Source: Anaerolinea sp. (GTDB taxonomy: Bacteria; Chloroflexota; Anaerolineae; Anaerolineales; Anaerolineaceae). From it: DNA of 64,000 bases. The position numbers and the translations under genes were made by a program. The notes beneath the pieces are model-generated. The model did not search any database and was not told the DNA's origin. It saw only the letters and a list, made by a program, of their open reading frames with translations. Below are positions 8,193-16,243 of this stretch, one piece after another; the stretch's first letter is position 1, and each line of letters opens with the position of its first letter. The stretch spans positions 102,914 to 166,913 of the forward strand of contig DYEC01000013.1 of assembly GCA_020725865.1 (NCBI GenBank). The letters run 5' to 3'.

Positions 8193-9235
8193 CCTTGTTC
8201 ACCAAAAGAGGATTCAGACGACGCCACTAATTCTTCACGCCTATTGACAGGAAAATACAACGCAAGACGCTCCTGAATTGAAGCTCTCCCATAACGTCTG
8301 CGCACCCATAAAACGATTAGCAATCCACCAAGCAACATTGCCAGCAGGCCGATCAATCCTGCTTCCGGTCCAAATACTCCCCCGGTTAGCAACTCTGGAC
8401 CACCTTGTTGAATGCCTATGAGAGACACAAAAGGTGTGGTACCGCTCACCGGGAATCCGAAAACATTCCCTTGGAAAAAGTTCCACGTAATGTGTAAACC
8501 AATCGGGATAGCCAATTCGCCAGTCAAGATAAAACCTAACCCAAGCAAAAGCCCAGCTATAGAAATGTTGATGGTACTGATTATACTGGCACCCGGATTT
8601 CCAAGGTGTAATGCGCCAAAAATCGTAGAAGACAGCACCCATCCCAAAACCAACGCCCTCTTTGCTCCCAGAGCAGGAAAAGCCAATCCCTCGGCAATAT
8701 TCCGCAAATGATAACCGCGCGAAAAAGCTTCCTCATAAATTCCCACACACAAGAAAAGGATAACTGACATCACCAGACCAGTCGAGAAGGGCACACTTTT
8801 CACATTGCTCTGAAACGTTTCAACAATCATTACCCATCCGGCAAGATATTCCACGCCAAAAATCATAAGCATAAGAAATGCACCCAGCAGAAGTCCAAAA
8901 CCCAGATCACCCCACCAGCCTGGGCGAAAATGAAAACCAAAATCTGCAAACGGACGGCGGTCCAGTAGTTTTCCGGCAATCAGCAAACTGATCAGAATAG
9001 CCAAAAGCGAGGCTATTGCACTTGCAACCTGCAGCCATGCATAGAAAGAACCTGTGGGCTCAAGTAACACTTGAAAATTACCCGACATCAAAACGGCAAC
9101 AGACGCAAATAACACGCCGGGTATGCTACTTAATGCAAGAAAAATAAACAACTGCACCAGAATGCGCCACGCCGCGCGCAAACGCCGTTCCTGCGTATTC
9201 CAAAAGAGATAAGTAACTGATCTTAAGATACCCAT
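8189..9235 (-). CDS. CPBP family intramembrane metalloprotease
   Basis: The 348-residue multispanning protein carries the three Abi/CPBP motifs: EEAFSRGYHLR (Glu-Glu-x3-Arg), FGALHLG (Phe-x3-His) and HITWNFFQG (His-x3-Asn). About eight hydrophobic segments are visible between residues 20 and 320. The family includes prenyl-protein (CAAX) proteases and bacteriocin-immunity proteins. It lies 19 nt after the ThyX-like gene, so it may be the last gene of the nusA-ribF run. The substrate cannot be inferred. Confidence 0.88.
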   Translation of the reverse strand: MGILRSVTYLFWNTQERRLRAAWRILVQLFIFLALSSIPGVLFASVAVLMSGNFQVLLEPTGSFYAWLQVASAIASLLAILISLLIAGKLLDRRPFADFGFHFRPGWWGDLGFGLLLGAFLMLMIFGVEYLAGWVMIVETFQSNVKSVPFSTGLVMSVILFLCVGIYEEAFSRGYHLRNIAEGLAFPALGAKRALVLGWVLSSTIFGALHLGNPGASIISTINISIAGLLLGLGFILTGELAIPIGLHITWNFFQGNVFGFPVSGTTPFVSLIGIQQGGPELLTGGVFGPEAGLIGLLAMLLGGLLIVLWVRRRYGRASIQERLALYFPVNRREELVASSESSFGEQG

Positions 9236-9254
9236 TCAAAAAACCTATCTTTCC

Positions 9255-10682
9255 TCACCCAGTTTGGGCAAAATAACATTGTTCAATCTGCCGCCAGTCT
9301 TCTTGCCGCTCAGGAAACAACAAACCAGACAGCAAAGGGTGAACGCCCTGAATGTATTCTAAGATACGGCTGGCTACACGCCGCATGGCAAAATGTGCAT
9401 TAGGCGCCGTGCGCAAACGAATAACGTGATGTGCAGACCGCATGTTAAGTGTCAACATTACACGGCGATTGAAAGCATTGGGAACAACATAAGCAGCAAC
9501 TTCAGGATTGAAAGCAGCAATCTTTTCATAAGTTTCTTGGACTGTTGCCATCGCCTCGCGAAAAACGTTTTCCAACCCCGCAGCAACGATCATGCGCGGC
9601 ATGGCATAACCTAAGTTTGCTGTGAGCAATTGGGGCGTTTGGGTCATCATACGATGGCGTTTCAGCTCAAAATAAGCACCCTGATCGAGTGTCAAATCGA
9701 AGGTATAACCAGTATGTTCCAATTCACGCACCGGGATGCCATGATTGCCAGGATTCCCAATCACCCGTTTCGCCAGCTTTTCTCTTTCTATTGTAGAAAG
9801 GCTACGGACAAAAGCCAAACAGCGCTCATAATCCAATTGAGAAAAACGATAAAGCGCCGACGCCAGAACCCGATTTTCTCCCTGAGGGTCATATGCGATC
9901 AGTGTGCACCAATCCTTTGGATCGCCCGATATTGCAGAGATAACCTCTCCTGTTCCTGTCAATGCTTGACGTATATCGGACAGATATGGATCGGATTCGG
10001 CATATTTGATCAGGGTTGGCACTTCAGCACATGCAACTTGTTTTATGTTTTTACCAATTTCCTGCACTTCTCTTAGGGGACTAGAAAGCATCTTGGTAAT
10101 AGCATGTTCCAACGCACGAGCATTGATCGTCATACCGACATTTGCCAGCGCCGCAGCCGGTAAAAAATAGCGAGCGACATCCACATAAATGGTGCGCAAC
10201 CGGCGGTCCCAGCTTTGAGCACTTTCATCAGGTAATCGCGGGTTTTCCCGCTCTGCCACAGCTTTAAGCGCCGGTAAAGCCTGCTGATAAGCCGAAAATA
10301 AGTGCGAGCAGGTCTCAAGATAGCGAGATTCCAGCGGGTGATGGACCAGTTCAGGTGGAACAGCAAAATCGTCTTTTCCCCATGTCTGGTAGCGGGTAGA
10401 CTTCTCCGTATAAGATGCCAGACGATTAGACTCAATGGTTTCAACCGCTACGCGCGAAACATTTTCAATCGCAATATGCAAGACAGCGTGTTCCGCAACA
10501 GAAGCATGCCCATATCCCACCACCCATTTTTCGTGGAATTCCGCACTTTTCTCGGCCGTCAGTTCATCAGCGATCTCGCGAAAACTGAGCGGCGAGCGAG
10601 AGGTTTTTGCAAATGTAACAGCAATAGTCTCCGGTTCAAGCGTTTTAGGATCAAGCAAGTAAATCCGACATTTATTCGGCAT
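9255..10682 (-). CDS. tandem ThyX-like flavoprotein
   Basis: The 475-residue protein consists of two ThyX-like halves (about 1-245 and 265-475), while a usual ThyX is 210-270 residues. ThyX is the FAD-dependent thymidylate synthase with signature RHR-x7-S. The N-half has S85-N86-R87-x7-S95 followed by TRY, so the Ser side is kept but RHR is changed. The C-half has R342-H343-R344 but Leu at the Ser position. Both halves keep NxR helices (TINARALEHA; TLNMRSAHHV). The ATG at 10682 overlaps the ribF stop by 11 nt, linking it to FAD synthesis. It may be a pseudo-dimeric thymidylate synthase or a flavoenzyme with another job. Confidence 0.8.
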   Translation of the reverse strand: MPNKCRIYLLDPKTLEPETIAVTFAKTSRSPLSFREIADELTAEKSAEFHEKWVVGYGHASVAEHAVLHIAIENVSRVAVETIESNRLASYTEKSTRYQTWGKDDFAVPPELVHHPLESRYLETCSHLFSAYQQALPALKAVAERENPRLPDESAQSWDRRLRTIYVDVARYFLPAAALANVGMTINARALEHAITKMLSSPLREVQEIGKNIKQVACAEVPTLIKYAESDPYLSDIRQALTGTGEVISAISGDPKDWCTLIAYDPQGENRVLASALYRFSQLDYERCLAFVRSLSTIEREKLAKRVIGNPGNHGIPVRELEHTGYTFDLTLDQGAYFELKRHRMMTQTPQLLTANLGYAMPRMIVAAGLENVFREAMATVQETYEKIAAFNPEVAAYVVPNAFNRRVMLTLNMRSAHHVIRLRTAPNAHFAMRRVASRILEYIQGVHPLLSGLLFPERQEDWRQIEQCYFAQTG

Positions 10683-11601
10683 TGGCAAGTACCTCACGGG
10701 CAATTTGAATATCTTTGCGTATCTGGTCAAGCAGTTCATCAACAGCGGAAAAACGTTTTTCCGGTCGAATTCGGCTGATGAATTGCAATTTGATCATTTG
10801 CCCATAAAGCTGCCCCTGAAAATCCAACAAGTGTGTCTCCACACGAGGCTGCAGAGGTTGATCTTCAAAAGTCGGTCGCAAGCCAACGTTGGTAACAGCT
10901 GGAATGCGCTGGTCATTAACAATTGCCCAGCAGGCATAAACACCATTGGCTGGAAGAATTCGCTGGGGCTGAATTTCCAGATTAGAGGTCGGGACTCCCA
11001 ACCCGTGACCGCGTCCATCACCATGTACCACTTGCCCTGATAGGGAATATAGACGACCCAACAAACGTGCTGCTTGTTGAACTTCACCTTTGCTAATCAA
11101 AGTGCGAATCCTACTGGAAGACACAACTTCCCCGCCAAAATCAAGGGGGGGAACCACTTCAATTTCATAACCGAGTTCTTCCCCAATATTTCGTAATCGC
11201 TCAACATTGCCTTCTCGATTATGTCCCAGAGCAAAATCATGTCCAGTAAACAATTTACGTAAACCTAGATGCTCTACAAGCATCTGCATAAATTGATGGG
11301 CTCTCAATATAGAAAGCTCAAAAGAAAAAGGAAGCGTCACGACATAATCCACACCCAACTCGCCCAACAACGCAGCTCGCTCCTCGCTTGAGGTAAGATA
11401 AAAAGGTGTTGCAATTTTGCGCAAAACTACGACAGGATGTGGGTAAAAGGTCACAACAACAGCCGGTTTTTGCTCATTGTGGGCAGAGCTGACTAGCCGT
11501 TGAATTAGGGCTTGATGACCTCGGTGCACACCATCAAACGCACCAATTGTGCCCCACGTTTCGTTCAGGTGCAGCTCTTCCAGAGAGGTAAAATGTTGCA
11601 T
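10672..11601 (-). CDS. ribF: bifunctional riboflavin kinase/FAD synthetase
   Basis: The 309-residue cytosolic enzyme makes FMN and then FAD. The N-terminal nucleotidyltransferase domain has GAFDGVHRGHQALI (residues about 20-33). The C-terminal flavokinase domain has GRGHGLGVPTSNL (about 195-210). I use the ATG at 11601; the stop of truB lies 9 nt upstream. Its end overlaps the flavin-dependent ThyX-like gene, which suggests coupled expression. The position after truB is a widely conserved order. Confidence 0.93.
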   Translation of the reverse strand: MQHFTSLEELHLNETWGTIGAFDGVHRGHQALIQRLVSSAHNEQKPAVVVTFYPHPVVVLRKIATPFYLTSSEERAALLGELGVDYVVTLPFSFELSILRAHQFMQMLVEHLGLRKLFTGHDFALGHNREGNVERLRNIGEELGYEIEVVPPLDFGGEVVSSSRIRTLISKGEVQQAARLLGRLYSLSGQVVHGDGRGHGLGVPTSNLEIQPQRILPANGVYACWAIVNDQRIPAVTNVGLRPTFEDQPLQPRVETHLLDFQGQLYGQMIKLQFISRIRPEKRFSAVDELLDQIRKDIQIAREVLANAE

Positions 11602-11610
11602 GAGCAACGC

Positions 11611-12519
11611 TCAGGAGAAAAATACCTTTTTCGGTTGCCATTCATTCGTTTGTGAATCGAATTCCATCAAGGCAACCAGTTCTCCTTGTTCGCTGATACC
11701 ACGTGCCATGGTACCAATACCCGGTTCTCCTGGAACGCGATGTCCATGGCGTACCGCTTCAACCTGTTCGTGCGTCAACTCAACTGCTGGCCAGTCGGAA
11801 AGCGCCTCTGCTGCCGGAATTAGATATTGATACCAGGTACCATTCTCAAAACTCTCGCGTAGTTTTCGCAGAGGCACTGCGTCGCGCAGCGTGAAACGCC
11901 CGCTTTTTGTACGCCGCAAGCCAATCAAATGAGCACCACAACCCAGTTTTTCCCCCAAATCATGCGCCAGCGAACGTACATAGGTACCAGAGGAACAGTA
12001 TACATCAATCACTGCTTCAGGTGGCGCCCATTCTAGCAATTCAAGACTGTACACCTGTATTTTGCGCGGCTGCAGATCGAGCTCTTCACCCTCACGCGCC
12101 AGCTCATACGCTTTACGCCCCTGTACCTTGATTGCAGAATATGGCGGTGGCACCTGTTCAATTTCACCGATAAAGGTCTTGAGTACCCGTTCAAATTGTT
12201 CTTCGGTAATGTCTACTGGTGAGACAGTTGTGACACGGCCATCTGCATCATATGTGTCTGTGGTTTCGCCCAACCGGATAATTGCCTGATAGCGCTTGTC
12301 GGAGGCCGATACATATTCGCTCAACCGAACAGCCGGTCCAATCAAAATAACCAGTACTCCAGAAGCGCGGGGGTCTAACGTACCAGTGTGCCCAGCGCGA
12401 CGAATGTTTGTCCCTTTTCGGATGATTTGTACAACGTCGTGAGAGGTCAAACCAACCGGTTTGTCCACTACCAGGACACCAGAGATCGCATTTTTGAGAT
12501 CAAAGCTGCTGTTATTCAT
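11611..12519 (-). CDS. truB: tRNA pseudouridine(55) synthase
   Basis: The 302-residue enzyme converts U55 of the tRNA T-loop to pseudouridine. The catalytic Asp sits in GTLDPRASGVLV (about residues 42-53). The KPVGLTSHDVV start and the GTYVRSLAHDLG motif are typical. The C-terminal part is PUA-like (from about 245). A GGGGAGA site precedes the ATG. It is part of the nusA-to-ribF run. Confidence 0.94.
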   Translation of the reverse strand: MNNSSFDLKNAISGVLVVDKPVGLTSHDVVQIIRKGTNIRRAGHTGTLDPRASGVLVILIGPAVRLSEYVSASDKRYQAIIRLGETTDTYDADGRVTTVSPVDITEEQFERVLKTFIGEIEQVPPPYSAIKVQGRKAYELAREGEELDLQPRKIQVYSLELLEWAPPEAVIDVYCSSGTYVRSLAHDLGEKLGCGAHLIGLRRTKSGRFTLRDAVPLRKLRESFENGTWYQYLIPAAEALSDWPAVELTHEQVEAVRHGHRVPGEPGIGTMARGISEQGELVALMEFDSQTNEWQPKKVFFS

Positions 12520-12557
12520 TTTAGGTCTCCCCGTACCATTTCGTTTGGTCTATGAAT

Positions 12558-13553
12558 TTATGATGTCTCCTTGATACGTTCGTTTACTAATTGTACCCCA
12601 TTTTCTATAATAGATTGAGTGGCAGATAAAACCCGATCCTGAACCTCTTCCATTGTTCCGACAATAGTGGCACCAGAAGCAGCCGGGTGTCCTCCCCCGC
12701 CAAACTGCACTGCAATCTGAGAAACATCGAGACCTGCCCTGGCACGCCAGCTCACTTTAACCCGTCCGCCAGTCTGTTCTACAAATATGACGCACACATC
12801 ACTTTCTGTAATACCAGATAGCATATTAATCAAGTCTGCATCGTCATTGCCGGGGTAGTCCGCTTCCTGCTTGTCTTGCAGAGTAAGCCTTGTCCATACC
12901 AACCCGCCCTGCTTTTGCAAACGGCTCAACCCTATTCCCCATAAACGGGCAGCTTCATAAGAACGCTGTATTAATGCCAGATGATACAGCTCGGCCAAGT
13001 TTGCACCTAGATCTATAAGGTCTGCAGAGAGGCGTAACGCTTTTGCATTTGTGTTAGAGGTGCGAAACCCCAAAGTATCACTCACCAGACCAAAAAGTAA
13101 AGCACATGCTGCGGGCTGCGTAATCGCCAACCCCCAGGTTGGTAAATGCTCAGCCAGAATAGCTGAAGTGGCAACAGCTTGCACATCCACAAGATTTAAA
13201 CGGGCAAAATTCAGGTTTGTGACATGGTGATCAATATTAAGGTCTGGCATCCTATCTTCAAGTACATCACCAATACGCTGAAGGTCCGAACAGTCTAACA
13301 CAATACTGATATCATAGTCTTGCTCTGCCCGGCGTATAATTTGCTGGCTACCTTCCAGGTGGCGAAAAGCAAGCGGTACTCCTTCGGGTAAGACCATTTG
13401 CACTTTTTTACCAACCGATTGAAGCGTCAGCCCCATACCTAAAAGACTACCTATCGCATCCCCATCGGCGCGAACATGCGAAACCAGTAACATGCTTTCT
13501 GCGTTCTGAAGTACTTGGCTGATATTTTGATGTAACTGGTTAGGATTCACTAT
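12558..13553 (-). CDS. nrnA: DHH/DHHA1 nanoRNase / pAp phosphatase
   Basis: The protein of about 331 residues degrades short oligoribonucleotides and pAp. It has the DHH-family motifs: SHVRADGDAIGS near the start, NIDHHVTN, and GGGGHPAASGA in the DHHA1 domain. The start is uncertain. A GTG at 13553 keeps the overlap with rbfA to 14 nt and has AAGGAG about 13 nt upstream; an ATG at 13577 would overlap by 38 nt, and a still longer in-frame extension to 13715 is implausible. It sits between rbfA and truB, a position common in Gram-positive genomes. Confidence 0.88.
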   Translation of the reverse strand: MVNPNQLHQNISQVLQNAESMLLVSHVRADGDAIGSLLGMGLTLQSVGKKVQMVLPEGVPLAFRHLEGSQQIIRRAEQDYDISIVLDCSDLQRIGDVLEDRMPDLNIDHHVTNLNFARLNLVDVQAVATSAILAEHLPTWGLAITQPAACALLFGLVSDTLGFRTSNTNAKALRLSADLIDLGANLAELYHLALIQRSYEAARLWGIGLSRLQKQGGLVWTRLTLQDKQEADYPGNDDADLINMLSGITESDVCVIFVEQTGGRVKVSWRARAGLDVSQIAVQFGGGGHPAASGATIVGTMEEVQDRVLSATQSIIENGVQLVNERIKETS

Positions 13554-13923
13554 GACCCGGTGTCTCCTTTCCCTCATTTTCCTGCCGCAAAGAAGCAAGC
13601 AGGCGTTCAATATGATCAGCCCGTTCAGGGGTCGGATCCCAATGAAAGCGGAGACGAGGAAAAACACGCAGTTCAATACGTTCTGCCAACGCATGCCGGA
13701 TAAAACCGCTCGCATGGGTCAGTGCCTGAATTACCTCTGCCGAACGCGAGGAGCCTTCAACAGCAGAGACATAAATATCCGCAAAGGATAGCTCGCGGTC
13801 AACCTCTACGTCTGTAATAGAAATTCCTGCAAGACGGGGGTCGCTGATTTCTCGTATCAGCATTTCCGAAAGGTCACGTTGGATGCGGTCGGCAATTCTT
13901 TGTAGACGCAATTTTGAGGGCAT
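13540..13923 (-). CDS. rbfA: ribosome-binding factor A
   Basis: The 127-residue KH-fold protein assists late maturation of the 30S subunit (16S 5' end). The N-terminal RLQRIADRIQRDLSEML and the later LRFHWDPTPERADHIERLL segment are typical. The length matches the family. A CAGGAT site precedes the ATG. It follows infB by 33 nt. Confidence 0.92.
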   Translation of the reverse strand: MPSKLRLQRIADRIQRDLSEMLIREISDPRLAGISITDVEVDRELSFADIYVSAVEGSSRSAEVIQALTHASGFIRHALAERIELRVFPRLRFHWDPTPERADHIERLLASLRQENEGKETPGHSES

Positions 13924-13956
13924 TTGTAAATCCTGTTCAGAAACGTTTTGGTATGT

Positions 13957-15738
13957 TTATCCGCCAAAGCGTTCCATTACATAACACTCGACAATATCAC
14001 CAATCTTGAAATCACTGAAGCCTTTGAATGCCATACCGCATTCAAATCCGGAGCGGATCTCACGAACATCCTCTTTTTCATGACGCAATGATGCCAGTTC
14101 ACCATCATAAATTTTTTCTTCCCCGCGCAAGACGCGAACGCGGGCGTTGCGGCGGATTTCACCCTGAAGTACCTTACAGCCAGCCACTAAACCCTTGGAA
14201 ACCGTGAAAGTCGCCAGGATTTCTGCCTTTCCAATAATTACCTCAACGAATTCCGGCGCTAACATGCCCTTGAGGGCTTTTTCAATATCCTCAGTCAGGC
14301 GATAGATCACATCATAGATGCGGATAGAGACCCCTTCTGCTTCTGCACGGCGTCGAGCAGCACCATCTGCCTGTACATTGAAGCCAACCACAATCCCGCG
14401 CGAAGCCGCCGCCAGCATTACATCATCTTCACTGATATTCCCAGCCTCAGCATGTAAAACGTTAATCTTGATCTCGCTTTGATCTAATTCCCGTAAAGAA
14501 GTAATAATAGGCTCCAGTGAACCCTGCACATCTGCCTTAATAATCAGACAAAGCTCGCGCGTCTCGCCGGCTTTGAAGCGCTGGAAGAGTTCCTCTAATG
14601 TTGCTTTGGGTGCCTGGAGTTGCCGTTGTTGCTGTTTCTGCTTCAATTCTTCCACCACCTGCCGGGCTTCTTTTTCACTATTGTATACCTGGAACAGGTC
14701 TCCTGCCTGGGGGCAATCATTTAAGCCCATGATTTGCACTGGTGTGGAAGGTAACGCGCGTTGCACTTTGCGCCCCCTATAATCAAACATTGCCCGTATT
14801 CGACCATAGGCAGTACCTGCCAGAACAACATCACCCATGGATAACGTGCCATTCTGTACCAGCAATGTGGCAATGACACCTTTCGATCGGTCAACCTGAG
14901 CTTCAACGACTGTGCCGAACACCTTGCCCTTGGGATTGGCTTCAATCTTGAGACTATCGGCAACGAGTAAAATTGCCTCAAGCAAGTCATCCAGTCCCAT
15001 TTTTTGCTTTGCAGAAACTGGAACAACGATCGTATTTCCATCCCATTCATCTGGAACCAGCCCAAGGTCAGCAAGTTGGCGTTTGACAAAGTCCGGGTTA
15101 GCATCTGGACGATCAATTTTATTTAAAGCAACTACAATTGGAACACGTGCGGCTCTTGCATGGGCAATGGCTTCGCGAGTTTGCGGCATTACCCCATCAT
15201 TGGCAGCAACAACCAGGACAACAATATCTGCGCCTTGCGCACCGCGTGCCCGCATGGCAGTAAATGCAGCATGGCCTGGAGTATCCAGGAATGTAATCAA
15301 TCTGCCTTTGTGTTCTACTTGATACGCGCCAATGTGCTGTGTGATTCCTCCCGCTTCACCGGCTGCCACGCTGGTATGCCGAATGGCATCCAGCAAGGTG
15401 GTTTTACCATGATCCACATGCCCTAAAATTGTAACAACCGGTGGCCGGCTGGTCAGATGTTTTGGGTCCTCACTGGCAATTAATCGCTTCCAAAGTGGCA
15501 CTTCACCGCTTTCTTTTTCTTCTTCGGCTTCAGCAATTTCCATATTCGCCTCAAAGCCGAGTTCAGAAGCAACAACTGCGGCAGTTTCAAAATCAACCTG
15601 TTGGTTGATGCTTGCCATAACGCCATTTGACATCAAGATCCGTATGACCTGGATCGGGCTACTTTCCAAACGCTGCGCCAGGTCACGCACCGTAATAACT
15701 GCTGGCAGCTCAATTTTTCTCTGCCCATTATCGCCCAT
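13957..15738 (-). CDS. infB: translation initiation factor IF-2
   Basis: The 593-residue GTPase brings initiator fMet-tRNA to the 30S subunit. A single short IF2 N domain (residues about 10-60) is followed by the G domain with GHVDHGKTTLLD, DTPGHAAF and NKID, and then domains II to IV. It is a short form lacking the long charged N-terminal region found in E. coli. I start at the ATG at 15738 because TAGGAGGT lies just upstream; the longer frame to 15831 is not needed. The 181 bp upstream of it separates it from rnpM and shows no gene. Confidence 0.95.
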   Translation of the reverse strand: MGDNGQRKIELPAVITVRDLAQRLESSPIQVIRILMSNGVMASINQQVDFETAAVVASELGFEANMEIAEAEEEKESGEVPLWKRLIASEDPKHLTSRPPVVTILGHVDHGKTTLLDAIRHTSVAAGEAGGITQHIGAYQVEHKGRLITFLDTPGHAAFTAMRARGAQGADIVVLVVAANDGVMPQTREAIAHARAARVPIVVALNKIDRPDANPDFVKRQLADLGLVPDEWDGNTIVVPVSAKQKMGLDDLLEAILLVADSLKIEANPKGKVFGTVVEAQVDRSKGVIATLLVQNGTLSMGDVVLAGTAYGRIRAMFDYRGRKVQRALPSTPVQIMGLNDCPQAGDLFQVYNSEKEARQVVEELKQKQQQRQLQAPKATLEELFQRFKAGETRELCLIIKADVQGSLEPIITSLRELDQSEIKINVLHAEAGNISEDDVMLAAASRGIVVGFNVQADGAARRRAEAEGVSIRIYDVIYRLTEDIEKALKGMLAPEFVEVIIGKAEILATFTVSKGLVAGCKVLQGEIRRNARVRVLRGEEKIYDGELASLRHEKEDVREIRSGFECGMAFKGFSDFKIGDIVECYVMERFGG

Positions 15739-15919
15739 CTTGCACCTCCTATCTGTGCGCTCCGCGGTTACCCTCCGACATGTTGGGGGATGTTGATTGC
15801 AGGTAGCCGGGTTTGCATACGCTGCGCTCAACCGAGCATGTCAGATTAGGCGGATAATCATTCTATCATTCAAGTTTCCTCAAACTCTCAGATTGCCAAA
15901 AGTTAAAGATTAAGATTTG

Positions 15920-16222
15920 TCAAAAATTCTCGTTATCATCAGGAGGAAGCCCCTCCATGTAGCCACGCAGAAAAGCCTGCTCTTGTTCAGTTAACTCCGT
16001 TTTTAATGCGTGAGCCAGTGAGCCTTTCAACCCTTGTTCCCAGCAGGAGCGTTGGTCGTGCAAATACGCACCACGCCCAGAAAGCTTACCTGTGGGGTCT
16101 ATTTTCACACCATCACCAGTGCGAACAATGCGAATAAGATTCCGCTTCGGTAACACTAACCGGCACCCCACACAAGTTCGCAATGGAATGTGTTTCGGTC
16201 GTTTTCCCGGTTTCTTTGCCAC
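15920..16222 (-). CDS. rnpM: YlxR/RnpM family RNA-binding protein
   Basis: The 100-residue protein belongs to the YlxR (DUF448) family, recently described as an RNase P modulator in Bacillus. It has RTCVGCRLVLPKRNLIRIV near the start and the GRGAYLH motif near residue 50. The start codon is GTG at 16222. It lies between nusA and infB, the conserved position. No ylxQ (L7Ae-like) gene follows, unlike in Bacillus. Confidence 0.88.
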   Translation of the reverse strand: MAKKPGKRPKHIPLRTCVGCRLVLPKRNLIRIVRTGDGVKIDPTGKLSGRGAYLHDQRSCWEQGLKGSLAHALKTELTEQEQAFLRGYMEGLPPDDNENF

Positions 16223-16243
16223 GCTCCAATCACTCTCACACTT

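Noticed and set aside
9630..10778. Long plus-strand open frames (148 and 158 codons)
   Set aside because: They are antisense shadows of the ThyX-like gene with no ribosome site or family similarity.
15739..15919. Small gene or RNA between rnpM and infB
   Set aside because: No frame with a ribosome site and no clear RNA fold was found in these 181 bp.
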